From Fructilactobacillus lindneri DSM 20690 = JCM 11027 (GTDB taxonomy: Bacteria > Bacillota > Bacilli > Lactobacillales > Lactobacillaceae), in contig NZ_MIYK01000001.1 of NCBI RefSeq assembly GCF_002907375.1, positions 186,001-250,000 on the forward strand: a DNA stretch of 64,000 nt, read 5' to 3'. The translations under genes and the position numbers were made by a program. Position 1 is the first letter of the stretch. Each line of letters opens with the position of its first letter. Under the pieces are notes generated by a model, which saw only the letters and a list, made by a program, of their open reading frames with translations, was not told the origin of the DNA and searched no databases. Of this stretch, positions 1 through 10,175 are shown piece after piece.

Positions 1-1
1 A

Positions 2-94
2 CAGATTTGTTTGTATATTGCATTAATTGCAGCGGTTTATTCAGGAATCGAATATTTTGTGAAAAATAGAAAGGTTTTTGCTGATTCATTTTAA
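2..94 (+). CDS. pgsA: CDP-diacylglycerol-glycerol-3-phosphate 3-phosphatidyltransferase, C-terminal end (partial)
   Basis: Only the last 30 codons are inside the window, ending at a TAA at 92-94. The reading gives a hydrophobic stretch followed by a YSGIEYFVKNRKVF-like tail. That resembles the C-terminus of PgsA, the membrane enzyme making phosphatidylglycerophosphate. Established knowledge: pgsA lies directly upstream of cinA in most Bacilli, and here cinA starts 26 bases later. The body of the gene, including the CDP-alcohol phosphotransferase motif, is outside the window, so the call rests on the tail and the gene order. Confidence 0.7.
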   Translation, partial: QICLYIALIAAVYSGIEYFVKNRKVFADSF

Positions 95-120
95 TTAATA
101 ATGTAATGGGAGGAAACTAT

Positions 121-1359
121 ATGAATGCTGAAATTATAACTGTAGGAACTGAAATTTTATTGGGTGAAATTGTCGATACTAGTGCACCCTTTGTCGCGCG
201 TAATCTTGCTAATCTAGGAGTGGATGTGTACTTTCAAGATACTGTTGGTGATAATTATGAACGGCTTGAAGAAACAATTTCATTAGCAGAAGGAAGAAGT
301 AGTTTAGTTGTTTTAACTGGTGGTTTAGGTCCAACTGAGGATGATATTACTAAGCTTGTTTTGGCAAAACATCTTGGATTGAATCTTACAACTGATGAAA
401 AAGCACTGACAAAAATCAACCAATTTTACCAATCTTATGAATTAGGTAAACCGGCAAATGCTGATATTATGGCTAAATATATTGAAGGATCGACTGTGCT
501 TCCGAATGAAAAAGGATTTGCTGTGGGGATGTTTTTAAAAACTCCTAATTGTGATTACTTGGTACTCCCAGGACCTCCTGTAGAAATGCAATTTATGTTT
601 AATAAATACGCACTTCCAATTCTTGCTAAACTTACTCATGGAAATGCAGTAATTGATTCTAAAGTAATGCGATTTTTTGGAATTGGTGAAACAGAATTAG
701 AAAAAGATTTAAAACCATTAATTGACAAGCAAACTAATCCTACCCTTGCAACTTATGCTAAACGAAATGAAGTTACTTTGAGAATTACTGGGAGTGAAAA
801 GACAGAACAGGATGTTAATTCTTTAATTGATGAGATGGTAAAAAAAGTCATGGAAATCGTGGGACAATATTTCTATGGCTGGGGTGACGATAATTCACTT
901 GCAAAAGTTGTTGTAAATTTACTGAAAGAGAAGCATTTATCCATTACTGCGGCAGAATCACTTACTAGTGGGATGTTTCAAAGTCGAATTGGTAATATTT
1001 CAGGTGCTTCTGAAGTATTTCCTGGCGGATTTGTAACTTATTCAGCAACGGCTAAAGAGCAAATGTTAGAAATTCCGACTGAAATTGTTAACAAGTATGG
1101 AGTAGTTTCTAAAGAGACTGCAACTTATATGTCTCAAAATGCTCAAAGCAAAATGAAAACTGATATTGCAGTATCGTTTACTGGAGTAGCTGGACCTGAT
1201 GAATTAGAAGGCCATCCTGCTGGTTTCTTTTGGATTGGGTTATCCTTGCCAGATGGAGAAGTTTTGACTAAAAGCGTTAACTTTGCCAAAGCCCGGAATG
1301 AAGTTCGTGACTACGCTACCAAAACTGGTTTTAAAATGATTTATGATAATTTTAAATAG
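121..1359 (+). CDS. cinA: Competence/damage-inducible protein CinA (nicotinamide-nucleotide amidohydrolase family)
   Basis: A 412-residue protein with the two CinA halves. The N-terminal MoCF/COG1058 domain opens with ITVGTEILLGEIVDT and carries the TGGLGPTEDD nucleotide-binding loop. The C-terminal PncC-like domain holds AAESLTSG and FTGVAGP. Family role: NMN deamidation (pyridine nucleotide salvage) by the C-terminal domain, and association with the competence and recombination machinery. The ATG at 121 is chosen over an in-frame ATG at 106 because GGGAGG at 108-113 then sits seven bases upstream. In most Bacilli recA follows directly, but here a terminator and rny follow instead. Confidence 0.95.
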   Translation: MNAEIITVGTEILLGEIVDTSAPFVARNLANLGVDVYFQDTVGDNYERLEETISLAEGRSSLVVLTGGLGPTEDDITKLVLAKHLGLNLTTDEKALTKINQFYQSYELGKPANADIMAKYIEGSTVLPNEKGFAVGMFLKTPNCDYLVLPGPPVEMQFMFNKYALPILAKLTHGNAVIDSKVMRFFGIGETELEKDLKPLIDKQTNPTLATYAKRNEVTLRITGSEKTEQDVNSLIDEMVKKVMEIVGQYFYGWGDDNSLAKVVVNLLKEKHLSITAAESLTSGMFQSRIGNISGASEVFPGGFVTYSATAKEQMLEIPTEIVNKYGVVSKETATYMSQNAQSKMKTDIAVSFTGVAGPDELEGHPAGFFWIGLSLPDGEVLTKSVNFAKARNEVRDYATKTGFKMIYDNFK

Positions 1360-1365
1360 TTTTTG

Positions 1366-1394
1366 AAAGAAATAACTTTTGTTATTTCTTTTTT
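1366..1394 (+). terminator. Rho-independent terminator after cinA
   Basis: A perfect 9-11 bp stem (AGAAATAAC/GTTATTTCT) with a TTTT loop is followed by a T run. It ends the pgsA-cinA transcript, so rny has its own promoter. Confidence 0.8.
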
Positions 1395-1406
1395 AGTTAT
1401 AGTTGG

Positions 1407-1435
1407 TTGACACCCTATTTTTTTAACATTAAACT
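1407..1435 (+). promoter_or_regulatory. Sigma-A promoter of rny
   Basis: TTGACA at 1407-1412 and TAAACT at 1430-1435 are separated by exactly 17 bases. The -10 overlaps the left arm of a long inverted repeat (1422-1463). Confidence 0.7.
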
Positions 1436-1463
1436 TAATAAGTAGTTTTCTTTTAATGTTAAA
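1422..1463 (+). promoter_or_regulatory. 12-bp perfect inverted repeat in the rny promoter/leader
   Basis: TTTAACATTAAA at 1422-1433 is the exact reverse complement of TTTAATGTTAAA at 1452-1463, with an 18-base spacer. The left arm covers the -10 element and the right arm lies in the presumed 5' leader, about 30 bases ahead of the Shine-Dalgarno. It could be an operator or a leader hairpin. Nothing in the sequence decides which. Confidence 0.55.
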
Positions 1464-1500
1464 TTATTAGGAAACCGTGATTAAGTGATACGGAGGAAAA

Positions 1501-3063
1501 ATGATGCTTTTGGCTATTATTGGATGCGCCGCTATCGCTATAATTGTTGGATTTTTACTTGGTCAATATACTCATAAACGAACGGTTGAAAAGAAATTAG
1601 ATGCCGCTCATAAGAATGCTAATGACATTCTTGCTGATGCGAAGAAGCAAGCACAAAGCGAATTTAAAGCTAGTACTTTAAAAGCAAAGGAAAAAGGTAA
1701 TGCATACCGTTCCAAAGTTGAAAAAGGGTTAAAAAAGCGTCGTGCTGACATTCAACGTCAAGAAGATTATTTATTAAAGCGTGAGGAAGCATTAGATCGT
1801 AAAGATCGTTCTTTTGAAAAGCGTGATAATAATTTAAATCAACAAGAAGAAAAGCTTAGTAATGAGAAAAAAGGGCTAATTAAAAAGCAGCAAGATGCAG
1901 ATGCACTTATCGCAAAACGGCAAGAAGAAGTCACTAGAGTTGCTTCACTAACTCAAGAAGAAGCTCGTGACTTAGTAATTGATGAAACGAAAAAATCATT
2001 AGCTGATGTTAGAGCACAAATGATTAAACAAAATTACGAATCAGCGAAAAAAACTTCTGTTCGTGATGCTAAAAACTTGATTGTGGAAGCATTACAACAA
2101 AGCATGGCTGATATCGTTTCAGAAACTACCGTGTCTGTTGTAACCTTACCTAATGACGATATGAAAGGAAGAATCATTGGACGTGAAGGTCGGAATATTA
2201 GAACTTTTGAAACTTTAACAGGAATTGATCTGATTATTGATGATACTCCTAATGCAGTAGTTTTAAGTGGCTTTAATCCAATCAGACGCGAGATTGCCAA
2301 GATGGCACTTGAAAAATTAATCAAGGATGGCAGAATTCATCCAGCTCGAATTGAAGAAATGGTTGAGAAAAGTAAGAAAGAACTCAAACAACAGATTCAA
2401 GAAACTGGAGAAAATGTAATTTTTGATTTAGGGATTCATTCTATGAATCCAGATTTAATTAGATTGATTGGTCAGTTGAAATATAAAATTTCTTATGGTC
2501 AAAATGTTTTATCACGGTCAATTCAAGTTGCTAAGTTGGCTGGAGTTTTTGCAGCCGAGTTAGGTGAAGATGTTACATTAGCAAAGCGCGCAGGTTTATT
2601 GCACGAAATTGGAAAAGCTTCTACAAGTGGAGCTGATGAATCATATGTAGATGCAGGAATCGATATCGCCAAAAAATATGGTGAAGATCCTGTAGTAATT
2701 GACGCGATTCGTTTAGGAGAACCTGGAAGTGAACCACATAGTATGGTTGCTGAGTTAGTTGAAGTTGCAGACCGCATATCAATTGCTAGACCTGGTGCTA
2801 AAAGTGATTCGCTGGAGAGCTTCGTTCATCGTTTAGAAAAACTAGAAGCTATTAGCAATAGTTTTGATGAAGTTGAAAAGAGTTACGCTGTTCAAGCTGG
2901 GCGTGAGATTCGAGTAATTGCTCAACCGGACAAAATTTCTGATTCTCAAGCTATTGTATTGGCAAGAGAAATTAAAGATAAAATTGAAAAAGAAATGAGC
3001 CACCCTGGTCATGCAAAAGTAACTGTGATTAGAGAAGTTCGTTCTGTCGATTATGCTAAATGA
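1501..3063 (+). CDS. rny: Ribonuclease Y with a degenerate HD active site
   Basis: A 520-residue protein with the full RNase Y architecture: N-terminal membrane helix (about residues 3-20), long charged coiled coil (about 30-200), KH domain with GREGRN (about 225-232) and an HD domain (about 335-430). RNase Y is the membrane-bound endoribonuclease starting mRNA decay in Firmicutes. The length and spacing match the B. subtilis enzyme. The metal-binding residues of the HD domain are largely replaced. The first His (NVL-H-S in B. subtilis) is Arg339, the HD pair is His368-Glu369, GSHVE is ESYVD (Tyr382), and SHHGD reads LGEPG (405-409). Fold residues around them are well kept. The frame is intact and GGAGG precedes the ATG, so this is not a pseudogene by decay. 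It may be a non-catalytic scaffold. Confidence 0.92.
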   Translation: MMLLAIIGCAAIAIIVGFLLGQYTHKRTVEKKLDAAHKNANDILADAKKQAQSEFKASTLKAKEKGNAYRSKVEKGLKKRRADIQRQEDYLLKREEALDRKDRSFEKRDNNLNQQEEKLSNEKKGLIKKQQDADALIAKRQEEVTRVASLTQEEARDLVIDETKKSLADVRAQMIKQNYESAKKTSVRDAKNLIVEALQQSMADIVSETTVSVVTLPNDDMKGRIIGREGRNIRTFETLTGIDLIIDDTPNAVVLSGFNPIRREIAKMALEKLIKDGRIHPARIEEMVEKSKKELKQQIQETGENVIFDLGIHSMNPDLIRLIGQLKYKISYGQNVLSRSIQVAKLAGVFAAELGEDVTLAKRAGLLHEIGKASTSGADESYVDAGIDIAKKYGEDPVVIDAIRLGEPGSEPHSMVAELVEVADRISIARPGAKSDSLESFVHRLEKLEAISNSFDEVEKSYAVQAGREIRVIAQPDKISDSQAIVLAREIKDKIEKEMSHPGHAKVTVIREVRSVDYAK

Positions 3064-3070
3064 TAGAAAA

Positions 3071-3098
3071 GGATCAGTTTGAGAACTGGTCTTTTTTT
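3071..3098 (+). terminator. Terminator after rny
   Basis: GATCAGTT pairs with AACTGGTC around a TGAG loop, followed by seven T residues. Confidence 0.7.
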
Positions 3099-3154
3099 AT
3101 TTTATTTTATCCATGGTAAAATATATTATAAGTAAACTAGAATGGCGGAAAATT

Positions 3155-3964
3155 ATGGAATTTTTGTTTTTAGGAGACGTAGTAGGCGAAATGGGAATGC
3201 ATATGGTAAATGAGTATTTACCATTGTTAAAACATGACTTAAAACCCCAAGTTACTATTGTAAATGGTGAAAATGCAACAAAAGTAGGTCGTGGAATTAA
3301 TTTAAAATTATTTAAACAATTAATGACAGATGGTGCGGATGTCGTAACGCTTGGCAATCACGCTTGGAACAATGAAGAGATTTTTGATTTTATTAATGAT
3401 ACAGATAAATTAATTCGTCCTTTGAATTATCCTGGCAACGATGTTCCAGGTAAGGGATGCTGTAAATTAAATATTAATGGTACGAAAGTTGCGGTTATTA
3501 ATTTACAAGGAAGAATATTTATGGAAGAAACAGACGATCCCTTTGCGATAGTCGACAAATTAGTAACGCAATTAAAAAAAGAAAATATTAAGATAATTTT
3601 TGTTGATATGCATGCTGAAACTACGAGTGAAAAAAAAGCGATGGCAATGTTTCTTGATGGTCGAGTTTCTGCAATAGTTGGCACTCACACTCATGTTCAA
3701 ACTAATGATATGCAAATTCTTCCACAAGGAACTGCTTTTTTAACGGATGCAGGAATGACTGGACCTAATGATGGGGTGATTGGAATGACTTATCAGCCGG
3801 TTATTAAGAAATTTTTAACTTCACGACCTAATCGATTTGAAGTTGAAACAAAAGGCAATGGTATTTTATCTGGATGTTTAATTGATATTGATAAAAAAGA
3901 TGGACATGCCAAAAAGGGGAAAACCATTTTAATTAACAAGGACCATCCATACCAGCAAGTATAA
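3155..3964 (+). CDS. ymdB: YmdB-type metallophosphoesterase (2',3'-cyclic phosphodiesterase)
   Basis: A 269-residue calcineurin-like phosphoesterase of the TIGR00282/YmdB family. All expected metal ligands are visible: GDVVG (Asp8), NGEN, GNHAW, DMHAE and GTHTHVQ. Known role in B. subtilis: hydrolysis of 2',3'-cyclic nucleotides and a switch between motility and biofilm gene expression, with physical and genetic links to RNase Y. The ATG at 3155 is used because the family starts with M-x-x-LFIGDVVG. An upstream in-frame ATG at 3113 would add a nonconserved extension. The Shine-Dalgarno (GGCGGA) is weak. YmdB keeps its active site although its partner rny has lost most of its own. Confidence 0.9.
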   Translation: MEFLFLGDVVGEMGMHMVNEYLPLLKHDLKPQVTIVNGENATKVGRGINLKLFKQLMTDGADVVTLGNHAWNNEEIFDFINDTDKLIRPLNYPGNDVPGKGCCKLNINGTKVAVINLQGRIFMEETDDPFAIVDKLVTQLKKENIKIIFVDMHAETTSEKKAMAMFLDGRVSAIVGTHTHVQTNDMQILPQGTAFLTDAGMTGPNDGVIGMTYQPVIKKFLTSRPNRFEVETKGNGILSGCLIDIDKKDGHAKKGKTILINKDHPYQQV

Positions 3965-3981
3965 TTGAAAGAGTGAGATAA

Positions 3982-6594
3982 ATGGCAAAAAAGAATACAG
4001 CAATGATGGAGCAGTATCAAAAAATCAAAGATCAGTATCCGGATGCTTTTTTATTTTACCGAATTGGCGATTTTTATGAATTGTTTAACGAAGATGCAGT
4101 TAAAGGTTCGCAGCTGCTTGAACTAACGTTGACAGCTAGGAATCGAAAAGCCGAAAATCCCATCCCGATGTGTGGTGTTCCACATCAATCAGCCCAAACT
4201 TATATTGATACTTTGATAGATAAAGGGTATAAAGTTGCAATTTGTGAACAAGTTGAAGATCCTAAATCAGCTAAAGGCATGGTTAAACGGGAAGTTATTC
4301 AATTAGTTACTCCTGGAACCCAAACTGATAATAATTCAGAAACTGCAAAAGTTAGCAATTATTTAATTGGGCTTACTTATGATGAAATGAGTTCTCAATA
4401 TGGTTTATCATATATTGAATTGTCTACTGGAGAACTAAAAGTTAGTTTGTTAGATTCGATTGAAATGGTGTTAAACGAAGTTATAAATCTTAATGCTAAA
4501 GAAGTTGTAGTTGATGATACGATTACTAATGGAATAACTGATAGTTTGAAAAAGAGAGGGATTTTAGTTTCTATTCAACAATCTTCACAAGATTTAGATG
4601 ATTATGACATTATTACTAATGTTGATAATGTGATTTTAAAAAATTCATTAATATTATTATTATCATATGTTAATGAAACACAAAAAAGAAGTCTTTCGCA
4701 CATTCAACCAGCAGTGTTATATGAACCTAATTCATTTCTAAAAATTGATCATAATTCACAATATAATTTAGAATTAATGAAAAATATCCGGACTGGCAAA
4801 AAATCAGGAACTCTTTTGTGGGTAATCGATGATACTAAAACTGCCATGGGTGGTCGCAAACTGAAACAATGGTTAGAGCGACCATTGATTAATAAAGATG
4901 CAATTGAAAACCGTCAGCGATTAGTTGAAATTTTACTTGATAATTATTATGAAAGAAATGAATTACGTGATGCGTTAGTTAAAGTATATGATTTGGAAAG
5001 ATTAGCAGGACGAATTTCATTTGGTGGTGTTAATGGAAGGGATCTTGTCCAATTAAAATCTTCTTTAGAACAAGTACCTAAGATTAAACATGTTTTAAAT
5101 GAACTTGACACGCCGGGATTTAATGATATTTACCAACAGCTTGATGATATTCATGACGTTTTAGAGCTGATTGATGATTCAATTGTTAATGAACCACCAA
5201 TTTCAGTTACAGATGGTGGCATTATCAAACCTGGATATGATTTGAAACTTGATGAATATCGTGATGCGATGCAAAACGGAAAGCAATGGTTAGCTGATTT
5301 AGAGACGCGTGAGCGTCAAGCAACTGGAATTAATAATCTAAAGATTAAGTATAATCGTGTTTTTGGTTATTTCATTGAAATTTCAAAGGGAAACTTAAGT
5401 AAAATAGATGATCAACGTTATGAGCGAGTACAAACATTGACAAACGCTGAACGATTTACTACACCCGAATTAAAAGCAAAAGAATCATTGATTTTAGAAG
5501 CACAGGAAAAATCTCGTAGTTTAGAATATAATATTTTTACTAAGATTCGGAATGAAATTCAAAAGCAAATTCCACGAGTACAAAAACTTGCAAGTGGGAT
5601 TTCTAGTTTAGATGTTTTACAAAGTTTTGCGATGATTAGTGAAAAGCAGCAGTTTGTAAAACCAAACTTTAATCAAAAGCATCAATTGCATATTACAAAT
5701 GGTAGACATCCGGTAGTTGAAGAAGTAATGAAGACCCAATCTTATGTACCAAACGATGTTGATATGGACCCCAATACTGGTATTTTATTAATTACTGGAC
5801 CAAATATGTCAGGGAAAAGTACTTATATGCGGCAGTTAGCATTAACAGTTATTCTTGCTCAAATTGGTTGCTTTGTTCCTGCTGAAAAAGCTGAAATGCC
5901 AATTTTTGATCAAATTTTTACGCGCATTGGAGCTGCGGATGATTTAATTTCTGGTAAAAGTACGTTTATGGTTGAAATGAAAGAGGCTAATCAAGCTATC
6001 CAAAATGCGACTCCAGATAGTTTAATCCTTTTTGATGAATTAGGTCGTGGAACGTCAACTTATGATGGGATGGCATTAGCACAGGCAATTATTGAATATA
6101 TTCATAACGATGTTCATGCTAAAACTTTATTTTCAACTCATTATCATGAATTGACTGATTTAGCACAAAATTTAACTCAGTTAAAAAATATTCATGTGGG
6201 AGCAGTTGAAAAAGAAGGACAATTAGTGTTTTTGCACAAAATATTGTCTGGTCCTGCAGATAAGTCTTATGGTATTAATGTTGCTAAGTTGGCTGGTTTA
6301 CCAGATGATTTATTAAAAAGGGCTCAGACAGTTTTAACAGATTTAGAAAATTCTGAAACAAAAAAACGTTCAGACAACCTAAATGTAACACCGGAAACTA
6401 CTGAACATTCTTCAAATGGAGAGCAACAAATGGAACTTTTCAAAGTAGAAATTCCAAATCAATCAGAAAATAAAGTTAATGCTAAAACTCAGGAAATAAT
6501 TGATGAGATTAATAAAACTGATTTAATGGGGAAAAGTCCTATAGAAATTATGAATTTAGTTTATAAATGGAAACAGGCTCTAAATAAAAATTAG
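3982..6594 (+). CDS. mutS: DNA mismatch repair ATPase MutS
   Basis: An 870-residue MutS. The N-terminal mismatch-binding domain has the F-x-E motif (RIGDFYELF). Connector, lever and clamp domains follow, and the C-terminal ABC ATPase has Walker [10 protein letters not shown] (about residue 606), Walker [17 protein letters not shown] and the STHYHELT switch. It binds mismatches and recruits MutL. It starts 17 bases after ymdB and is followed by mutL after 16 bases, so mutS-mutL form one operon. The length is standard for Lactobacillales. Confidence 0.97.
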   Translation: MAKKNTAMMEQYQKIKDQYPDAFLFYRIGDFYELFNEDAVKGSQLLELTLTARNRKAENPIPMCGVPHQSAQTYIDTLIDKGYKVAICEQVEDPKSAKGMVKREVIQLVTPGTQTDNNSETAKVSNYLIGLTYDEMSSQYGLSYIELSTGELKVSLLDSIEMVLNEVINLNAKEVVVDDTITNGITDSLKKRGILVSIQQSSQDLDDYDIITNVDNVILKNSLILLLSYVNETQKRSLSHIQPAVLYEPNSFLKIDHNSQYNLELMKNIRTGKKSGTLLWVIDDTKTAMGGRKLKQWLERPLINKDAIENRQRLVEILLDNYYERNELRDALVKVYDLERLAGRISFGGVNGRDLVQLKSSLEQVPKIKHVLNELDTPGFNDIYQQLDDIHDVLELIDDSIVNEPPISVTDGGIIKPGYDLKLDEYRDAMQNGKQWLADLETRERQATGINNLKIKYNRVFGYFIEISKGNLSKIDDQRYERVQTLTNAERFTTPELKAKESLILEAQEKSRSLEYNIFTKIRNEIQKQIPRVQKLASGISSLDVLQSFAMISEKQQFVKPNFNQKHQLHITNGRHPVVEEVMKTQSYVPNDVDMDPNTGILLITGPNMSGKSTYMRQLALTVILAQIGCFVPAEKAEMPIFDQIFTRIGAADDLISGKSTFMVEMKEANQAIQNATPDSLILFDELGRGTSTYDGMALAQAIIEYIHNDVHAKTLFSTHYHELTDLAQNLTQLKNIHVGAVEKEGQLVFLHKILSGPADKSYGINVAKLAGLPDDLLKRAQTVLTDLENSETKKRSDNLNVTPETTEHSSNGEQQMELFKVEIPNQSENKVNAKTQEIIDEINKTDLMGKSPIEIMNLVYKWKQALNKN

Positions 6595-6610
6595 AATTGG
6601 GGTGAAAGTA

Positions 6611-8536
6611 ATGGCAAAGATTCATGAATTATCGAGTATTTTATCCGATCAGATTTCAGCTGGAGAAGTAATTGAGAGGCCAGCATCAGTTGTAAAAGAA
6701 CTAGTTGAAAATTCAATTGATGCTGGTAGTTCTAGGATAGATATCGAAATTAATGAATCTGGTTTAAAAGGAATTAAAATTGTAGATAATGGAAGCGGAA
6801 TTGCACCTGACCAGGTTAAATTAGCATTTAAGCGTTTTGCAACTAGTAAAATAAGTTCTCAAAATGATTTATTCGATATTCATTCACTGGGATTTCGTGG
6901 TGAAGCTCTTCCAAGTATTGCTGCAATTTCTAATGTTGCAATGAAAACTTCTGATGGAAAACAACATGGAAGTGAAATTCAAGTTTATGGTGGGGAAATC
7001 ATCAAGCAGATGCCAGCTGAATTGAGACGAGGAACTTCAGTTGAAGTTAAAGATTTGTTTTTTAACACTCCACATCGGTTAAGATATTTGAAATCAGCTA
7101 GTACGGAACTTAGTAAAATCACTGATGTTGTTAATCGACTAGCATTGAGTCATCCTGAAATAGCAATTTCATTAACGCATAACGGTAAAGAAATATTGAG
7201 AACTTCCGGTCGAAATAATTTATTACAGGTGATTGCTGGAATTTATGGTAATCAAACTATGAAAAAAATGCTTGAGATTAAAAACGAAAATGAAAATTTT
7301 AGTCTCACGGGATATACCAGTTTGCCAGACTTAACTCGAGCTAGTCGTAAATATATTTCAATAATTATTAACGGCCGATTTGTGAAGGATTTTACTTTGA
7401 ATCATGCAATTATTGAGGGATATGGATCAAAGCTGATGGTTGGTCGATTTCCAATTTCGGTTATTAAGATTGAAATGAGTCCGAGTTTAATTGATGTAAA
7501 TGTCCATCCAACGAAACAGGAAATTAGATTGTCAAATAGTAGGGAATTGAGTGATTTTATTGCAAAATCAATTTATTCGTTTTTGGCGAAAGAAAATTTA
7601 ATTCCGGATGCAATGGAAAATAAAACATTGAAACGTGGTGTCTCGGAACATAATAGTATGGAAGTGGCTTTGAATTTTGATGACTTGGATGATCAGAAAT
7701 CCCAAACAAGAAATATTGTTATTGAAAAAAGTCAAGATTCATTAAAGTTTAAAAAAACGACTAAAATTGAAAATAATAATTTTCAAAGCCATCAGCCCGC
7801 TGTCATCTTAACTAAAAATGATTTAAATTCTGAGGCAGTCATCGATTTTAAAAATCGTTATAGTCGAGAACGAGTAGAAGGACCATTTGGTACAGAAAAG
7901 GCGAAAGAAAATCATGATAATGTTCGTTTTCCTAAGCTTCGCTATATTGGGCAAGTTCATGGCACTTATCTAATTGCTGAATCTGAAGACGGGATGTATA
8001 TTATTGATCAGCATGCTGCTCAGGAAAGAATTAACTATGAGCAGTTACGAAAACAAGTTGGCATGATTGAAAGTGATGAACAGAACTTGTTAGTTCCAAT
8101 TGTGTTAGATTATCCTGCTAGTGATGCTTTGGAAATCAAAAACAACTTTGAACTTTTGGCTTCAGTAGGAATTAACTTAGAATCATTTGGAGAAAATAGT
8201 TTTGTAGTTCGTCAGCACCCAACTTGGTTTGAAAAAGGACAGGAAGAAAAAACAATTCGAGAAATGATTGATTGGGTCTTAACTAACCGAAAATTAAGTA
8301 CAGCGGAATATCGCGAAAAGGCTGCTATTATGATGAGTTGTAAACAGGCAATTAAAGCCAATCATCATTTGAATGAACAACAAGCAAAAGGATTGTTAGA
8401 AAATTTGCAAAAATGTGAAAATCCTTTTAATTGCCCTCATGGACGTCCAGTTTTAGTCCATTTCAATCCTAGTGATTTACAGACAATGTTCAAAAGAATT
8501 CAAGACCCCCATGATACTAATAGTTGGGAATTTTAA
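6611..8536 (+). CDS. mutL: DNA mismatch repair endonuclease MutL
   Basis: A 641-residue MutL. The GHKL ATPase domain shows KELVENSIDAG, DNGSGI and FRGEALPSI. The C-terminal domain keeps the nicking-endonuclease motif DQHAAQERINYE (DQHA-x2-E-x4-E), the Zn-site motif NCPHGRP and FKR, so it is the endonuclease type typical of bacteria lacking MutH. ATG 6611 is chosen over an upstream in-frame GTG at 6602 because TTGGGGTG at 6597-6604 then serves as ribosome site and the family begins M-x-KIHELS. The linker between domains is lysine- and asparagine-rich and poorly conserved. Confidence 0.97.
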   Translation: MAKIHELSSILSDQISAGEVIERPASVVKELVENSIDAGSSRIDIEINESGLKGIKIVDNGSGIAPDQVKLAFKRFATSKISSQNDLFDIHSLGFRGEALPSIAAISNVAMKTSDGKQHGSEIQVYGGEIIKQMPAELRRGTSVEVKDLFFNTPHRLRYLKSASTELSKITDVVNRLALSHPEIAISLTHNGKEILRTSGRNNLLQVIAGIYGNQTMKKMLEIKNENENFSLTGYTSLPDLTRASRKYISIIINGRFVKDFTLNHAIIEGYGSKLMVGRFPISVIKIEMSPSLIDVNVHPTKQEIRLSNSRELSDFIAKSIYSFLAKENLIPDAMENKTLKRGVSEHNSMEVALNFDDLDDQKSQTRNIVIEKSQDSLKFKKTTKIENNNFQSHQPAVILTKNDLNSEAVIDFKNRYSRERVEGPFGTEKAKENHDNVRFPKLRYIGQVHGTYLIAESEDGMYIIDQHAAQERINYEQLRKQVGMIESDEQNLLVPIVLDYPASDALEIKNNFELLASVGINLESFGENSFVVRQHPTWFEKGQEEKTIREMIDWVLTNRKLSTAEYREKAAIMMSCKQAIKANHHLNEQQAKGLLENLQKCENPFNCPHGRPVLVHFNPSDLQTMFKRIQDPHDTNSWEF

Positions 8537-8554
8537 ACGAATGGATGGTTTTTT

Positions 8555-9157
8555 ATGTTTGAGTATTTAAAAGGCAAGATAACATCAATTACTCCAAAAT
8601 ATATTGTGGTGGAAACTAATCAGATTGGTTATCTAGTGTATGTCGCTAATCCTTATCATTTTGAAACTGATAGGGATGAAGTTAAAACGGTTTATATTCA
8701 TCAAAATGTTTCTGATACTGATATTTCTTTATATGGGTTTGCTACATTAGAGGATAAATACTTATTTGAGCAATTATTAAATGTATCAGGGATTGGTGCC
8801 AAAAGTGCTTTGGCAATTATGGCTGGAAATGATAATAGTGGTTTAATTAATGCCATTCGAACTGAAAATGTTAGTTTTTTAACGAAATTTCCTGGGATTG
8901 GTAAAAAAACGGCACAACAAATTATTTTAGATTTAAAAGATAAAATTAATAAAACTATGGGAAATTCCTTACTAGAGTCTAAAGAAATCAAAACAGAAAC
9001 AGATAATGATAAAATTATAGATGCTTTGAGTGCCTTAAAGGCTTTAGGATTTAAAGAAAAGGCAGTTGATAAAATCAAACCTAAATTGTTAGAAATAACT
9101 AGCGATTATTCTACTGACCAGTATATTAGTGTTGGACTTAAAATGTTAACTAAATAA
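8555..9157 (+). CDS. ruvA: Holliday junction branch migration protein RuvA
   Basis: A 200-residue RuvA with an N-terminal OB fold (MFEYLKGKI), tandem helix-hairpin-helix motifs ([11 protein letters not shown] and [12 protein letters not shown]) and a C-terminal RuvB-binding domain. It binds four-way junctions as a tetramer and loads the RuvB motor. It lies 18 bases after mutL and 13 bases before ruvB in the same operon. Confidence 0.96.
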   Translation: MFEYLKGKITSITPKYIVVETNQIGYLVYVANPYHFETDRDEVKTVYIHQNVSDTDISLYGFATLEDKYLFEQLLNVSGIGAKSALAIMAGNDNSGLINAIRTENVSFLTKFPGIGKKTAQQIILDLKDKINKTMGNSLLESKEIKTETDNDKIIDALSALKALGFKEKAVDKIKPKLLEITSDYSTDQYISVGLKMLTK

Positions 9158-9170
9158 GGTGGTGATATCA

Positions 9171-10175
9171 TTGGATGATAATCGGATTATTTCCCAAGAA
9201 ACTGAGAATGATGAACGATCATTTGAGCAGTCGCTGCGCCCCCAAAATTTTTCTCAATATATTGGACAAAATAAAATAAAAAAATCTTTAAATATTTATA
9301 TTGAAGCCGCTAAACAAAGAGAAGAATCTTTGGATCATGTGCTTCTATTTGGTCCTCCGGGTTTAGGTAAAACAACCATGGCCACTGTAATTGCACATGA
9401 AATGGGTGTTAATTTAAAAACGACTAGTGGTCCAGCAATTGAAAAAAGTGGTGATTTGGCAGCCTTATTAAATGAATTGGAACCTGGTGATATTCTTTTT
9501 ATCGATGAAATTCATCGTCTTCCAAAAGTAGTTGAAGAAATGCTTTATTCTGCCATGGAAGATTTTTATATTGATATTGTGATAGGACAAGGCCCTACAG
9601 CTCATCCAGTTCATTTTTCTTTACCACCGTTTACTTTGATTGGGGCAACTACTCGAGCTGGTTTGTTAGATGCTCCCTTTCGAAATCGGTTTGGAATTGT
9701 AGAACATATGAATTATTACAACACACAAGATTTAGAAGCAATTGTAAAGCGGTCTGCGACTATTTTTCATACCAAAATAAAAGATGAAGGCGCACATGAA
9801 ATTTCTTTACGCTCGCGTGGAACACCACGGATTGCTAATCGACTTTTAAAACGAGTACGTGATTTTGCTCAGGTTTCTAATAAAAATGAAATTGATATTG
9901 AAAGTGTTAATCAAGCACTATCAGCTTTAGGTGTTGATAGTAAAGGACTTGATCAAACTGATTTAAAATTATTAGAAACGATGATTGACTACTATAATGG
10001 TGGTCCTGTTGGTCTAAATACGATTGCTGCAAATATTGGTGAAGAAACAGAAACAATTTCAGAAGTATATGAACCTTACTTATTGCAAATTGGTTATTTG
10101 AAAAGAACATCACGCGGTAGAATGGTAACAGAATCTGGTTATCAACATTTAGGCAAAGAAAATCCTCGACGGTAA
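9171..10175 (+). CDS. ruvB: Holliday junction branch migration ATPase RuvB
   Basis: A 334-residue AAA+ motor. Visible motifs are Walker [10 protein letters not shown] (about residue 61), Walker [10 protein letters not shown], sensor 1 IGATTRAG and the arginine-finger region DAPFRNRFG, with a C-terminal winged helix. It drives branch migration with RuvA. The TTG at 9171 is preferred over GTG codons at 9159 and 9162, because AAGGTGGTGA at 9156-9165 is the ribosome site and the family starts M-D-x-R. Downstream, the usual queA and tgt genes are absent and yajC follows directly. Confidence 0.95.
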   Translation: MDDNRIISQETENDERSFEQSLRPQNFSQYIGQNKIKKSLNIYIEAAKQREESLDHVLLFGPPGLGKTTMATVIAHEMGVNLKTTSGPAIEKSGDLAALLNELEPGDILFIDEIHRLPKVVEEMLYSAMEDFYIDIVIGQGPTAHPVHFSLPPFTLIGATTRAGLLDAPFRNRFGIVEHMNYYNTQDLEAIVKRSATIFHTKIKDEGAHEISLRSRGTPRIANRLLKRVRDFAQVSNKNEIDIESVNQALSALGVDSKGLDQTDLKLLETMIDYYNGGPVGLNTIAANIGEETETISEVYEPYLLQIGYLKRTSRGRMVTESGYQHLGKENPRR

